From assembly GCF_003253005.1 (NCBI RefSeq), contig NZ_QEPZ01000004.1, forward strand, positions 1-64,000: a stretch of DNA of 64,000 nt, in the 5' to 3' direction. Each line of letters opens with the position of its first letter. Within the stretch, counting starts at the first letter, position 1. Under the pieces are notes generated by a model. That model was not told where the DNA came from and made no database searches. It saw nothing but the letters and a program-made list of their open reading frames with translations. The translations under genes were made by a program, and so were the position numbers. This document shows, in pieces, positions 10,596 through 20,764 of this stretch. This stretch comes from Haemophilus parainfluenzae. GTDB taxonomy: Bacteria > Pseudomonadota > Gammaproteobacteria > Enterobacterales > Pasteurellaceae.

Positions 10596-11990
10596 TTATT
10601 CTGTTGCAGTTGCTTGGTTTTCTTGAACGCGATGATAATTCACAATACTGTTCATATAACGGCGGATATTCTCGACATATTGATAAGCTTCATAACCGCG
10701 AGCATAGCCGTATTTTAAGTTCGAATAATGGCGTTTTTCCGATAATAATAGCAGATTATTTTTCACATCCAGCCAGTTATCAGGGTTCCCCCCTAATTTT
10801 TTGGTTAAGCGACGTGCATCTAAAATATGCCCTAATCCCATATTGTATGCGGCTAAAGAATACCAAATTCGATCTTCTTCAGGAATGCTGTCTGGCATTT
10901 GGTTGAGTAGCCAATGCAAATATTCCGAGCCAGCCTTAATGCTTTGTTCTGCATCCGTGCGGTTATTAATATTCATACGTGTAGCGGTATCTTTTGTTAA
11001 CATCATCATCCCACGAACGCCGGTTGGAGAGGTGGCATAAGGGTCCCAATGTGATTCTTGATAGGCTACAGCAGCTAATAATCGCCAGTCTAAATTCCCT
11101 TTGTATTTTTCAAAGAGCGGTTGATATTGAGGCAGAATTTTTTCAACTGACTCTAAATAAGCCTGAGTATCCACATAATCAAAGGCGGTAATATGACGGA
11201 AGTATTTTTCCACAATGCGATCAATTAATCCTGTTTCAATGGCATTATTCATAAAATCCAACAAGCCTGCTTGTAGCTCATTATAGGATTTATTGGAAAG
11301 ATACCAATGCACGGTCATTTCATCCGTTAGGTCAAATGCAATCGCTAAGTTAGGGCGAATTTGTTGTGCCGCAGCCACATCAATACTATTTGCAATGGTA
11401 TAAGGAATTTTTCCTTCCGCTACTTGAATCAATAATTCTTCTTGGGTCAAGTGCTTGTTATTCTGCCATTTGAGTGCAGGGAGTTTTTTCTGTGCTTGGG
11501 ATAATAATTTTTCTAAGTCTTCTCCCGCAGAAATGATAATTTCTTGCTGTACTTGAGCCAAATCTTTCGGACGATTTTCACCTTTTTTATACACAAGCTG
11601 CCAAGAGGCAGAAGTATAAGATGGCCCTAACTGAAATTTTTCTGCACGTTGAGGCTGGAACAAAAGATTCGCAGCAGCAATATCAATATTGTTGTTCTCT
11701 AATTCGTTAAAAAGTTGATCGTTATTTTCTAAGGTTTTAATTTGTAAGCGAACCCCTAAATAATCAGCAAAGTTTTTTGCTAATTCGTATTCCAAGCCTG
11801 ACTCACCTTCATTCCCAATAAAATAGTAAATGGGATTGTTAATGGTGCCGACAATAAGGCTACCGCGATTTTTGATCGCAGTGTAAGGGTTTTGCTCCGA
11901 TTGCATAATTTTTTGCCAAGGGAACACCATATCCACTGCCCAAAGTAATAATGCAAAAGCAGCAATAATACGTAAAAATAGACCTTTCAA
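10596..11990 (-). CDS. mltF: Membrane-bound lytic murein transglycosylase F
   Basis: 464-residue peptidoglycan lytic transglycosylase. It has an N-terminal hydrophobic signal/anchor ([18 protein letters not shown]), a solute-binding-protein-like domain (about residues 43-265; [16 protein letters not shown]) and a C-terminal SLT domain with the catalytic glutamate in [11 protein letters not shown], then [11 protein letters not shown] and [12 protein letters not shown]. It cleaves glycan strands to 1,6-anhydro ends at the outer membrane. The best start is a TTG at 11990, with no ATG nearby before the signal sequence. A terminator separates it from deaD upstream. Confidence 0.93.
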   Translation of the reverse strand: MKGLFLRIIAAFALLLWAVDMVFPWQKIMQSEQNPYTAIKNRGSLIVGTINNPIYYFIGNEGESGLEYELAKNFADYLGVRLQIKTLENNDQLFNELENNNIDIAAANLLFQPQRAEKFQLGPSYTSASWQLVYKKGENRPKDLAQVQQEIIISAGEDLEKLLSQAQKKLPALKWQNNKHLTQEELLIQVAEGKIPYTIANSIDVAAAQQIRPNLAIAFDLTDEMTVHWYLSNKSYNELQAGLLDFMNNAIETGLIDRIVEKYFRHITAFDYVDTQAYLESVEKILPQYQPLFEKYKGNLDWRLLAAVAYQESHWDPYATSPTGVRGMMMLTKDTATRMNINNRTDAEQSIKAGSEYLHWLLNQMPDSIPEEDRIWYSLAAYNMGLGHILDARRLTKKLGGNPDNWLDVKNNLLLLSEKRHYSNLKYGYARGYEAYQYVENIRRYMNSIVNYHRVQENQATATE

Positions 11991-12044
11991 TAGATAAACC
12001 TTATAAATTGAGATAAGAGACGATTGTAACGAGAATTAAGACAA

Positions 12045-12073
12045 TAAAAAAGCCCCTTTTACTTCAAGGGGCT
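12045..12073 (-). terminator. deaD terminator
   Basis: On the minus strand AGCCCCTT, a short loop and AAGGGGCT are followed by a run of T residues. It closes the pnp-nlpI-deaD transcript 12 bases after the deaD stop. Confidence 0.85.
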
Positions 12074-12085
12074 GTTAAATAAGGA

Positions 12086-13936
12086 TTAACGTTGGCGATC
12101 TCGGCGACCACGTTCATTAAAAGTGCGGTCGTTTTTATCGTTAAATTTACGCTGACGACGTTCACCATTACGCTCTCCACGGAAGCGATCTTGACCACGC
12201 TCTCCACGCTCATTACGACGACCATCGCGACGGCCTTTTCCGCCAAAATCGTTACCACCACGTCCGCTGTCTGATTGTGTCGCGCCCATAAAGCTCATTT
12301 GCATTTGTTTGTTTAAAACGCGAGTTTTACCGAATTGTTGAAGCAATTCTTTTGGCATGCCTTGTGGTAATTCAACGGTAGAGTAGTCATCATAAAGTTT
12401 GATATGACCAATGTAATGGCTGTTAATATCACCTTCATTTGCGATAGCGCCTACAATATGACGGACTTCTACACCATCTGCACGACCGATTTCGATACGA
12501 TATAAATCCATAGGTTGTTGGTTGCCATAGCCTTTACGCTCACCACGACGTTCAGCTGAACGTGGGTTTTCGCGTCGATCACCGCGATCATTACGGTCAC
12601 GACGACGTTTATCCATTGGTGGATCAGGTGGAAGAATGAGTTTTTGTTTACCTTGAAGCAACATCAACATCGCCGCGGCAATATCTTCTTGATCCTGATC
12701 TGCCGTGAATAAATCTTCTAATAAGCTACGATACATTTCGAGATCGTGATGTTCCAATTGCTTGGTAATCTTGTCTTGGAATTTTTTGCGACGACAGGCT
12801 TGTAACACTTCATGATTTGGCAATTCAACTTCATTGATTGGTTTTTTCATCAAGTGTTCGATATTACGAAGTAAACGGCGTTCACGTGGTTCAACGAATA
12901 ACAATGCACGACCAGAACGACCTGCACGACCGGTTCGACCGATACGGTGGACGTAAGACTCTGCATCAAGCGGGATGTCATAGTTCACCACAAGACTGAT
13001 TCTTTCAATATCGATACCACGCGCAGCAACATCAGTTGCAACGACGATATCAAGGCTACCATTACGTAAGCGATCTAAGGTTTGCTCACGTAATTGTTGG
13101 GTCATATCACCGTTTAATGCTGCAGCACGGAAACCGTGTTTTTCTAATAATTCAGTCACATCAAGCGTGCCTGTTTTAGTGCGGGTAAAAATGATGGCTG
13201 CATCAAACTCTTCCACTTCTAAGAAGCGTAATAATGCATCATTTTTACGGAAACCTTGAACATACCAACAATTTTGTTCAATATCTGGCGCGTTATCGTT
13301 ATTTACTTTGATTTTCACTTCTTGTGGATTATTCATGAAGCGTTTTGTGATGCGACGAATTGGCTCAGGCATAGTTGCTGAGAAAAGCGCAGTTTGGTGC
13401 TCTTCTGGTAATTCAGCCATAACGGTTTCTACATCATCAATAAAGCCCATACGAAGCATTTCATCTGCTTCATCAAGTACGATTGCTTTTAATTCAGATA
13501 GATTTAATGTGTTACGACGGATGTGATCCAAAATACGACCCGGTGTCCCCACAACAACTTGTGCACCTTGTTTTAATGCACGTAATTGGATGTCATAACG
13601 CTGACCACCATAAAGGGTTACGATATTGATACCTTTTGCATATTTCATGAAGTGTTCGCAAGCATCAGCAACTTGAATTGCTAGTTCACGCGTTGGCGCC
13701 ATCACCAATAATTGTGGATGTTTTGCGGTTGGATCAATTTTTGCCAAAATAGGTAAAGAGAATGCGGCAGTTTTACCACTACCGGTTTGTGCCATACCAA
13801 GTACATCTCTGCCTTCTAGAAGAGCAGGAATACAAGCTTGTTGGATTGGCGAAGGTGTTTCAAAACCAAGGTCAGAAACGGCTTTTAGAATGAATTCAGG
13901 CAAGCCTAAATCATTAAAAGTGATTTTGTCAGTCAT
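12086..13936 (-). CDS. deaD: DEAD-box ATP-dependent RNA helicase DeaD (CsdA)
   Basis: 616-residue RNA helicase for ribosome assembly and mRNA decay, notably in the cold. The Q motif is in [13 protein letters not shown], motif [12 protein letters not shown], motif II DEAD, motif III SAT and motif [13 protein letters not shown] DbpA-like RNA-binding domain follows (about residues 480-560), then a tail of Arg/Gly/Asp repeats ([20 protein letters not shown]). The start [10 protein letters not shown] was chosen by homology; an ATG 11 codons upstream is less likely. Third gene of pnp-nlpI-deaD. Confidence 0.96.
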   Translation of the reverse strand: MTDKITFNDLGLPEFILKAVSDLGFETPSPIQQACIPALLEGRDVLGMAQTGSGKTAAFSLPILAKIDPTAKHPQLLVMAPTRELAIQVADACEHFMKYAKGINIVTLYGGQRYDIQLRALKQGAQVVVGTPGRILDHIRRNTLNLSELKAIVLDEADEMLRMGFIDDVETVMAELPEEHQTALFSATMPEPIRRITKRFMNNPQEVKIKVNNDNAPDIEQNCWYVQGFRKNDALLRFLEVEEFDAAIIFTRTKTGTLDVTELLEKHGFRAAALNGDMTQQLREQTLDRLRNGSLDIVVATDVAARGIDIERISLVVNYDIPLDAESYVHRIGRTGRAGRSGRALLFVEPRERRLLRNIEHLMKKPINEVELPNHEVLQACRRKKFQDKITKQLEHHDLEMYRSLLEDLFTADQDQEDIAAAMLMLLQGKQKLILPPDPPMDKRRRDRNDRGDRRENPRSAERRGERKGYGNQQPMDLYRIEIGRADGVEVRHIVGAIANEGDINSHYIGHIKLYDDYSTVELPQGMPKELLQQFGKTRVLNKQMQMSFMGATQSDSGRGGNDFGGKGRRDGRRNERGERGQDRFRGERNGERRQRKFNDKNDRTFNERGRRDRQR

Positions 13937-14011
13937 TAAAATACTCGAATGTAAGTAAGGAAAGCTCAATTTAGCTTTCAGGTTTATTTGTTATAAAAGA
14001 AGGAGGTAAGT

Positions 14012-14953
14012 CTAAAAAACAGCTGTTTTTGTGACCGCACTTTTTTCTTCTTTTTCGTCTTCAGTTTGAGCCGGTTTCAATTTCATCAGCTCTAACACGG
14101 CAAAACGATACTCAACAAAGTTATACACCTGATTCGCAATAGCAAGTTTGAATAAAGCCGCAGCCTCATCAATTTGCCCCAAATTGAGTTTTTGTTTTGC
14201 TAGATAAAAGTAGGTTTCGGTTAATATTTCTGCATATTGTTGTGAGTTTTCTGCAAATTTGGTTGCCCGCTCTTGCAAGTCACTCACGGAAATATTACCT
14301 AAATAGTATTGAACGATATTTGTTCCCCAGAAGTCCTTAGATAGCCCTTTAGCTCGTTCAACAAGGTTGGCATGGGCTTCTTGTGGTTTTAATTTTTGTT
14401 CGTTCAAATAGAGCCAGAGTACGCGATAAGGATCCTTGGTATCGGCTTCATAAAACTTCATCAAATCGTCTTCAGCAAGATTATAGCGTTCGACGTAATA
14501 AAAATTTAAACCACGATTAAGGTGGGTATAGTCATAACTTGGATCCAATTCAAACACAGCATTAAAGGTTTCTAATGCACTGTCGTAATCTTCTTCAAGC
14601 AGTAAGTAAAGCCCTAAATAATTGTAAACAGAAGCCATCTTTGGCTGTAATGCAAGGGCTTGTGTAAAGTCATAACGTGCGAGGCCCCATAAACCTAGGG
14701 AATCGTATAATACGCCACGTTCAAAGTGAAGCTTCGCTCGTTCTTCATTACTCATTTTTCCAACTAATAAAACCTGCCCGATTCGGGTAATCATCACTTC
14801 TTGTTCGAAGTGAGCATTCGGATTCTGATCCGCTAGCCCGACTTTATTTGGTGCGACAAACACGTTTCCCGATTGCACACAACCGGAAATAAATAAAATC
14901 ACACTTAGGCTAGACAACGAAACTAGAAAACGGAATAACCGAAAATACTGCAT
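14012..14953 (-). CDS. nlpI: Lipoprotein NlpI
   Basis: 313-residue outer-membrane lipoprotein with a signal peptide ending in the lipobox FISGC (Cys25) and several tetratricopeptide repeats (for example residues RAKLHFERGVLYDSLG, ASVYNYLGLYLL and DYTHLNRGLNFYY). In E. coli it scaffolds peptidoglycan hydrolases with the Prc protease. The start MQYFRLFRFL was chosen because it gives the signal peptide; the open frame upstream overlaps pnp. An uptake signal is translated near the C-terminus (KSAV). Between pnp and deaD, as in E. coli. Confidence 0.94.
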   Translation of the reverse strand: MQYFRLFRFLVSLSSLSVILFISGCVQSGNVFVAPNKVGLADQNPNAHFEQEVMITRIGQVLLVGKMSNEERAKLHFERGVLYDSLGLWGLARYDFTQALALQPKMASVYNYLGLYLLLEEDYDSALETFNAVFELDPSYDYTHLNRGLNFYYVERYNLAEDDLMKFYEADTKDPYRVLWLYLNEQKLKPQEAHANLVERAKGLSKDFWGTNIVQYYLGNISVSDLQERATKFAENSQQYAEILTETYFYLAKQKLNLGQIDEAAALFKLAIANQVYNFVEYRFAVLELMKLKPAQTEDEKEEKSAVTKTAVF

Positions 14954-14983
14954 TGTTTTATAAGTTAGTTTGATAATCAAAAC

Positions 14984-15010
14984 GGGTGTGCAAATTGAAT
15001 TCACACACCC
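14984..15010 (-). terminator. Hairpin between pnp and nlpI
   Basis: On the minus strand GGGTGTG, an 13-base loop and CACACCC are followed by GTTTTGATT. The T run is weak, so it may be a partial terminator or a 3'-end-stabilising or processing hairpin inside the operon rather than a full stop. Confidence 0.45.
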
Positions 15011-15017
15011 TGTGAGA

Positions 15018-17156
15018 TTATTCTTGTTCTTCTGAAATGTCTTCTGCTGGTACAGATTCTGCTTCAGTTTCTTGTTTTGGTGCAAGATCTTTCATGGTTA
15101 AGCGGATACGACCTTGGCGATCGATTTCAACCACTTTAACGGTTACTTCTTGACCAACTTGAAGATAATCACTCACTTTCTCTACGCGTTCTTCTGCAAT
15201 TTGAGAAATATGAACTAAACCTTCTTTATTTCCAACGATAGCGACGAATGCACCGAAGTCAGCAAGACGAGTCACTTTACCTTTGTAAATTGCGCCCGCT
15301 TCAACTTCAGCAACGATTTCTTCAATACGTGCCATCACATTTTTCGCTGCACTGCTATCTACTGCAGCAATTTTCACTGTACCATCATCATCGATATCAA
15401 TAGAAGTGCCGGTTTCTTCAGTTAATGCACGGATAGTTGCACCACCTTTACCGATAACATCTTTGATTTTCTTCGGATCAATTTTCATGGTGTGAATACG
15501 CGGCGCGTAGTCAGAAATATCTGCACGTGGTGCAGGGATTGCTTGTTCCATTACGCCAAGAATGTGCATACGTGCACCTTTCGCTTGGTTTAATGCAATT
15601 TGCATAATTTCAGGGGTGATACCTTCAATTTTGATGTCCATTTGAAGTGCGGTGACACCTTCACGTGTACCAGCCACTTTAAAGTCCATATCACCTAAGT
15701 GGTCTTCATCACCTAAGATATCTGAAAGAACCACAAATTTTTCTTCTTCTTTCACTAAGCCCATTGCGATACCTGCAACAGCAGCTTTGATTGGAACACC
15801 CGCATCCATTAATGCTAAAGACGCACCACATACAGATGCCATAGAAGAAGAACCGTTAGATTCAGTGATTTCAGATACAACACGCACGACATACGGGAAT
15901 TCCGCAAGACTTGGCATAACAGCAGCTACACCACGTTTTGCTAAACGACCGTGACCGATTTCACGACGTTTTGGTGAGCCAATCATACCGGTTTCACCTA
16001 CAGAATATGGCGGGAAGTTGTAGTGGAATAAGAAGTGATCTTGACGTTCACCTGTTAATTCATCAATGATTTGTGCATCACGTTCAGTACCTAACGTTGC
16101 AACGGCTAATGCTTGTGTTTCACCACGGGTGAAAATTGCAGAACCGTGAGTACGTGGTAATACACCTGTGCAAATATCTAATGCACGAACGGTATCAACG
16201 GTACGGCCATCAATACGTGGTTCACCTGCAATGATACGGCCGCGAACGATTTGGCTTTCAAGTGCGGTGAAAATATCCACGATTTTACCTTCGCTGATCT
16301 CTTCATCTTCTGCTGTGATTTGTGCAATCACATCCGCTTTAATCGCATCGATTTGTTCGTAACGAGCTTGTTTTTCAGTAATGCGGTATGCATCACCTAA
16401 ACGTGCTTCAGCAATCGCTTTTACTTTGTTGATTAAATCTGTGTTTGGCTCTGGAGCAATCCAATCCCAACGTGGTTTACCTGCTTCTTTTGCGAATTCT
16501 TTGATCGCTTCAATCACAACTTGTTGTTGTTGATGACCGAATACGACCGCTGCTAACATTTGTTCTTCAGTTAAGATATCAGCTTCAGATTCAACCATTA
16601 ATACGGCTTTGTCAGTACCTGCAACCACTAAGTCTAAACGGCTTTGTTTTTGTTCAGTCATAGTTGGGTTTAATACGAATTGGTTGTCAATAAAACCAAC
16701 ACGCGCCGCACCGATAGGGCCGTTGAAAGGCACGCCAGATAAGGTTAATGCTGCAGAAGCACCAATCATTGCCACTAAGTCTGGGCTAATTTGTGGGTTT
16801 ACGGAAACCACAGTTGCCACAACTTGGATTTCGTTGAAGAAACCTTCTGGGAATAATGGGCGAATTGGACGGTCGATTAAACGTGCAATTAATGTTTCGC
16901 CTTCAGATGGACGGCCTTCACGTTTGAAGAAACCACCAGGGATTTTACCCGCTGCATAAGTACGCTCTTGGTAGTTTACGGTTAATGGGAAGAAGTCTTG
17001 GCCTTCTTTTACATCTTTTTTAGCAACAACAGTCACGAATACTGTGGTATCGTCCATGCTTGCCATGACCGCAGCAGTTGCTTGACGTGCAATCGCGCCG
17101 GTTTCTAGAGTAACGGTATGTTGACCGTATTTAAATTGTTTAACAATTGGATTCAC
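15018..17156 (-). CDS. pnp: Polyribonucleotide nucleotidyltransferase (PNPase)
   Basis: Phosphorolytic 3'-5' exoribonuclease of the RNA degradosome. The 712-residue protein shows two RNase PH domains (first with [20 protein letters not shown]; second with [17 protein letters not shown]), a KH domain ([20 protein letters not shown], about 560) and an S1 domain ([17 protein letters not shown], about 625), then an acidic tail. The start is GTG at 17156, placed by the AAGGA 8 bases upstream and by homology to proteins beginning MNPIVKQF. First gene of pnp-nlpI-deaD. The long leader hairpin suggests autoregulation as in E. coli, where RNase III and PNPase act on the pnp leader. Confidence 0.97.
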   Translation of the reverse strand: MNPIVKQFKYGQHTVTLETGAIARQATAAVMASMDDTTVFVTVVAKKDVKEGQDFFPLTVNYQERTYAAGKIPGGFFKREGRPSEGETLIARLIDRPIRPLFPEGFFNEIQVVATVVSVNPQISPDLVAMIGASAALTLSGVPFNGPIGAARVGFIDNQFVLNPTMTEQKQSRLDLVVAGTDKAVLMVESEADILTEEQMLAAVVFGHQQQQVVIEAIKEFAKEAGKPRWDWIAPEPNTDLINKVKAIAEARLGDAYRITEKQARYEQIDAIKADVIAQITAEDEEISEGKIVDIFTALESQIVRGRIIAGEPRIDGRTVDTVRALDICTGVLPRTHGSAIFTRGETQALAVATLGTERDAQIIDELTGERQDHFLFHYNFPPYSVGETGMIGSPKRREIGHGRLAKRGVAAVMPSLAEFPYVVRVVSEITESNGSSSMASVCGASLALMDAGVPIKAAVAGIAMGLVKEEEKFVVLSDILGDEDHLGDMDFKVAGTREGVTALQMDIKIEGITPEIMQIALNQAKGARMHILGVMEQAIPAPRADISDYAPRIHTMKIDPKKIKDVIGKGGATIRALTEETGTSIDIDDDGTVKIAAVDSSAAKNVMARIEEIVAEVEAGAIYKGKVTRLADFGAFVAIVGNKEGLVHISQIAEERVEKVSDYLQVGQEVTVKVVEIDRQGRIRLTMKDLAPKQETEAESVPAEDISEEQE

Positions 17157-17188
17157 AATGTTTTCCTTCAAAATAATATTTAAAACAA

Positions 17189-17300
17189 AGCTTTATTTTC
17201 CAGATTGCGACTAGCAAAAGAAATCTCTCGAAAAAATGACCGCACTTTAGGCGGTTAAAATTTCTTTTGATAGCCGCACGCTAATGCAGAAAATAAAGCT
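17189..17300 (-). promoter_or_regulatory. Long leader hairpin of pnp, candidate RNase III site
   Basis: The leader folds almost entirely on itself: a 12-base perfect outer stem (17189-17200 with 17289-17300; AGCTTTATTTTC on either strand), a 10-base perfect middle stem CAAAAGAAAT/ATTTCTTTTG (17215-17224 with 17260-17269), partly paired flanks GCGACTAG/ATAGCCGC and an inner ACCGC/GCGGT hairpin containing an uptake signal. In E. coli, RNase III cuts a comparable pnp leader stem to start autoregulation. Confidence 0.7.
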
Positions 17301-17305
17301 CGCTT

Positions 17306-17334
17306 ATTATACAGAGTTTTAAATTTATTGGTAA
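17306..17334 (-). promoter_or_regulatory. pnp promoter
   Basis: Minus strand: TTACCA (17329-17334), 17-base spacer, consensus TATAAT (17306-17311). Transcription would start about 6 bases before the first arm of the leader hairpin, so the whole hairpin lies at the 5' end of the mRNA. Confidence 0.7.
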
Positions 17335-17388
17335 CTTTATTTAATATAAGCGACTTGTTATCATATTCTCATATAAATACATAAGTAA

Positions 17389-17865
<477 letters not shown>

Positions 17866-17887
17866 TTATTTCGATTTGTTAAAGCAG

Positions 17888-17927
17888 AAGTGCGGTCAGA
17901 AATTTGTGTGTTTTTCTGACCGCACTT
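17888..17927. terminator. Paired uptake-signal terminator, copy A
   Basis: AAGTGCGGTCAGAAA and TTTCTGACCGCACTT facing, loop about 10 bases, then a T run. It serves yhcH on the plus strand and yeeD on the minus strand. The whole 40 bases recur at 19312-19351 with one substitution. Confidence 0.9.
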
Positions 17928-17932
17928 TTTTA

Positions 17933-18154
17933 TTATTTAATTACGGTAATTGACCATTTCGCATCATCAATTTGTTCGAAGTTTGTCACTTCATAACCTT
18001 CTTCAGCCGCCCAAGCGGGAATGGCTTCAGTGGCTTGTGTGCAGTCGAATTCAATTTCTAGGCCATCGCCTTTATTTAACTTAGCCATTGCTTCCTTTGC
18101 TTCAACGAGAGGAAATGGGCAAACAAGGCCGAGTGTTGGTAATTTAACGATCAT
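17933..18154 (-). CDS. yeeD: TusA/SirA-family sulfur carrier, YeeD type
   Basis: 73 residues with the family CPxP motif as CPFP (Cys12) following LPTLGLV, then the alpha-beta-alpha-beta-beta pattern. In E. coli YeeD (TsuB) works with the YeeE (TsuA) channel in thiosulfate uptake, the conserved Cys accepting or processing the sulfur. It starts 9 bases after yeeE and its AAGGAG site overlaps the end of yeeE, so they are translated from one mRNA. Confidence 0.9.
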   Translation of the reverse strand: MIVKLPTLGLVCPFPLVEAKEAMAKLNKGDGLEIEFDCTQATEAIPAWAAEEGYEVTNFEQIDDAKWSITVIK

Positions 18155-18163
18155 ATAAACTCC

Positions 18164-19207
18164 TTATGATGCTTTTGTTAATTTTAAACGTTGTGGACGG
18201 ATAATGGTAAAGTAGGCGGCCACCCAAGTGCCGAGAATCATCAATGGCAATGAGATCCAACCTTGCCAAGAGAAAAAGGCGGTTTCGACTAAGCCATTAC
18301 CGATGGAGCAGCCACCCGCAAGGGTTGCACCGATGCCCATGAGAATACCGCCGAGTCCGCTGCGTAGAATCGTGGTGGCATCCGGTACGCGAACACGAAA
18401 TTCATTACTTGCTTTAGCGCCGATGAATGACCCAATAAAAATCCCTAAGACTAAGAATACGCCCCAGTTAATAAATTTACCGTCGCCAGTAACAAGGAAT
18501 TGCATGATATTAGCTGATGGACCAGTGATCCCAAGTCCAAACTCACGGCCAGTAGCGATACTGAGTGGCCAAGCGGCAAGTGCGATTAATCCGATTAACA
18601 CGGCTGAGAAAAATGGGTGCCAGCGTTTCTCAAATAATAAGTGGGCAAGTCCCGTTTTCTTTGGTTTTAATGCCGCGACTTTTGCGCTTGGTTTGCTGAG
18701 ATGTTTGTATACATAGAAAGCTGTCACTAAAGTTAATAATGCGACTAACCACCAAGGTGAAATACCAAATGTATCGTAAATATTGCGTTGCTCAATATTA
18801 ATACTGCGTAAAGATTTATTGAATTCACCTAATGGACCAGTACGCATGATGGCACTTAATAGCATATAAGTGAATAACGCGACCCAACTACCAACTAAGC
18901 CTTCCGCAGCACGGTACCACGTACCTGTCGCACAACCGCCAGCAAGAACAATGCCGATACCAAACACAAAGGCACCGATAATCACCGCTAAAAAGGCAAA
19001 ATTTTCAGCCGGATCGACATTTAATACACCGATTTCTTTTAAGAGAAAGAAACCGATGGATTGTACGGTAATCGCCAATAGAAGGGCTACAAACATTTTG
19101 TTATTTTTGGTGACATACATATCGCGAAATGCGCCAGTAATACAAAAGCGCCCACGCTGCATCACAAATCCGAGTAAAATTCCGCAAAGTAATCCGGTTA
19201 AAAGCAT
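18164..19207 (-). CDS. yeeE: YeeE/YedE family thiosulfate transporter
   Basis: 347 residues with about 9 hydrophobic helices. Three cysteine motifs of the family are present: GRFC (Cys22), LAGGC (Cys92) and LAGGCSIGNG near the end, which in the studied TsuA relay thiosulfate through the membrane. It resembles E. coli YeeE in gene order with YeeD directly after. AAGGAA precedes the ATG. The upstream spacer (19208-19311) presumably holds its promoter. A diverged paralogue lies at 20765-21751. Confidence 0.93.
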   Translation of the reverse strand: MLLTGLLCGILLGFVMQRGRFCITGAFRDMYVTKNNKMFVALLLAITVQSIGFFLLKEIGVLNVDPAENFAFLAVIIGAFVFGIGIVLAGGCATGTWYRAAEGLVGSWVALFTYMLLSAIMRTGPLGEFNKSLRSINIEQRNIYDTFGISPWWLVALLTLVTAFYVYKHLSKPSAKVAALKPKKTGLAHLLFEKRWHPFFSAVLIGLIALAAWPLSIATGREFGLGITGPSANIMQFLVTGDGKFINWGVFLVLGIFIGSFIGAKASNEFRVRVPDATTILRSGLGGILMGIGATLAGGCSIGNGLVETAFFSWQGWISLPLMILGTWVAAYFTIIRPQRLKLTKAS

Positions 19208-19311
19208 AAATATTCCTTTCTTTTAAAACTAAGTAGAGCAGTATTTTCTAAAAAAATAAGAAGGTAGCGCCAATAACTTTTAGCTAGAAAATATGTTTTT
19301 TTGATATAAAA

Positions 19312-19351
19312 AAGTGCGATCAGAAATTTGTGTGTTTTTCTGACCGCACTT
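19312..19351. terminator. Paired uptake-signal terminator, copy B
   Basis: Same 40 bases as 17888-17927 apart from one change in the left arm (AAGTGCGAT for AAGTGCGGT), which breaks one stem pair (A opposite C) and the uptake core. Ends the yeeE2-rhodanese transcript on the minus strand. Confidence 0.85.
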
Positions 19352-19373
19352 TCATTTATGATTAAGCGTGAAA

Positions 19374-20750
19374 TTAACTTTTACAAGAGTTTCCTTTTTT
19401 CATTACTTTACCAAAATCATTTTTGGCATCCGGTTTTGTCATATTATTAGGTGCACCTTTTTGAACAGGGTAGATTGAATCCATTTGCCACTGATTCCAG
19501 CCACCATCATAAATAGCCGTATGGTCCCAACCCGCTAATTTTGTCATGAACCAAGGTACACCGGCTCGCCAACCTGTACCACAATAAAATGCGAGTTTAT
19601 CGCCTTTTTCGATACCTTGTGTTTTCCATAATGCAAAAATTTCATTTGGATTACGTAATGTACTGTCTGGATCATAATAATCAGCCATATTAGAAGAATC
19701 CGTACCAGCAAATCCCCAAATAGCACCTTGTGGTTCGCCTTTTCCTGGAATGTAATCATAACCGCTGACTTTACCGATGTATTCATCCCATGCTCGGTTA
19801 CTAATGAGTTTTAATCCATGTTGTTGTGCATCGATAATCTCTTTTGGTGTTTCAATATCGAAGCTTGGATTTGCTGGGATAGAGGCGCCAAAATGGGATT
19901 CTGGTTTTGGTGTATTCACGGTTGTTTCTGTTGGTAAGTTAGCATCCATCCAGGTTGAAAGATTGCCATTTAGCACGCGAACATCTTTTACACCTGCCCA
20001 TTTTAATGCCCAGAATACACGATAAGCCGCTAATTGATTATCAGAATATAAGATGATGGTTTTATCAGCTGTGATGCCATTTTTTAACAAATTTTGTTCA
20101 ATCATATCAGGTGATGATAAATTCCAAATTGGGCCATTCTCAATCCAATCTGTATCAAAATGGTAGGCACCAACAATATGCTGAACATAGCCTTGGGATT
20201 TATCTAATGGTCCCCAAGAGACTTCAAAGATAGCGAATTTATCATTGTTATAAGTCTCAGGTTTCTCACCTTTGGTTACTGCATTAATCCATTCCGGCGA
20301 TACGCTATATTGGAAGTTTGGGAAAGATTCTAATGGATAATCGGCATTGGCATAACTTAGGAAATCATTGAAGACTTGTGTTTTATAACCTTTGTTTGCG
20401 AATTCAGCACTAATACAAGCAAGATTATCAGGATTGGTATCGTAGAAAACTAAGGTTTTATCCTTTGTGATCCCTTTTCCTGCTGCGAAAGATTCAAATT
20501 TGTCTGGTGCAATCCAATTTAGCCAAGAACAAGAAAATTGAATTGCGCCAGGAATATGTCCACCACGTGTTGCATTTTTATCTTTGAATCCGTTGTAATA
20601 ACTGTCTTGACGAGAGTCAATAATGACATAGTTTGGATTTTTTAAATTATCCAATAGCGCTTTGGTTTCAATATTTTTGACTTGATTATCATGACAAGCA
20701 AAAAGTGCAAGTGAAAGACTTAAACCTAATAAAGTGCGGTTAAATTTCAT
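19374..20750 (-). CDS. Exported triple-rhodanese sulfurtransferase, YnjE-like
   Basis: 458 residues. A signal peptide ends in a lipobox-like LFAC (Cys19), suggesting a periplasmic lipoprotein. Three rhodanese-type repeats follow, recognisable at IDSRQDSYYNG..GHIPGAIQF, VQHIVGAYHFDTDW and GEPQGAIWGF. The last has the active loop FYCGTGWRAG with catalytic Cys390; the earlier repeats lack an equivalent loop. The length and CGTGWR loop match E. coli YnjE, a thiosulfate sulfurtransferase. It starts 14 bases after yeeE2 with AAAGGAG before the ATG, so it likely processes sulfane sulfur in the periplasm for YeeE transport. Confidence 0.88.
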   Translation of the reverse strand: MKFNRTLLGLSLSLALFACHDNQVKNIETKALLDNLKNPNYVIIDSRQDSYYNGFKDKNATRGGHIPGAIQFSCSWLNWIAPDKFESFAAGKGITKDKTLVFYDTNPDNLACISAEFANKGYKTQVFNDFLSYANADYPLESFPNFQYSVSPEWINAVTKGEKPETYNNDKFAIFEVSWGPLDKSQGYVQHIVGAYHFDTDWIENGPIWNLSSPDMIEQNLLKNGITADKTIILYSDNQLAAYRVFWALKWAGVKDVRVLNGNLSTWMDANLPTETTVNTPKPESHFGASIPANPSFDIETPKEIIDAQQHGLKLISNRAWDEYIGKVSGYDYIPGKGEPQGAIWGFAGTDSSNMADYYDPDSTLRNPNEIFALWKTQGIEKGDKLAFYCGTGWRAGVPWFMTKLAGWDHTAIYDGGWNQWQMDSIYPVQKGAPNNMTKPDAKNDFGKVMKKGNSCKS

Positions 20751-20764
20751 ATTGTTTTCTCCTT

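Noticed and set aside
12092-12274. Open frames on the strand opposite the Arg/Gly-rich end of deaD
   Set aside because: Repetitive Thr/Ile/Val composition is a mirror of the RGG-type codons; no ribosome-binding site.
15652-16959. Several open frames antisense to pnp
   Set aside because: Shadows of a strongly biased coding sequence, with no homology or start signals.
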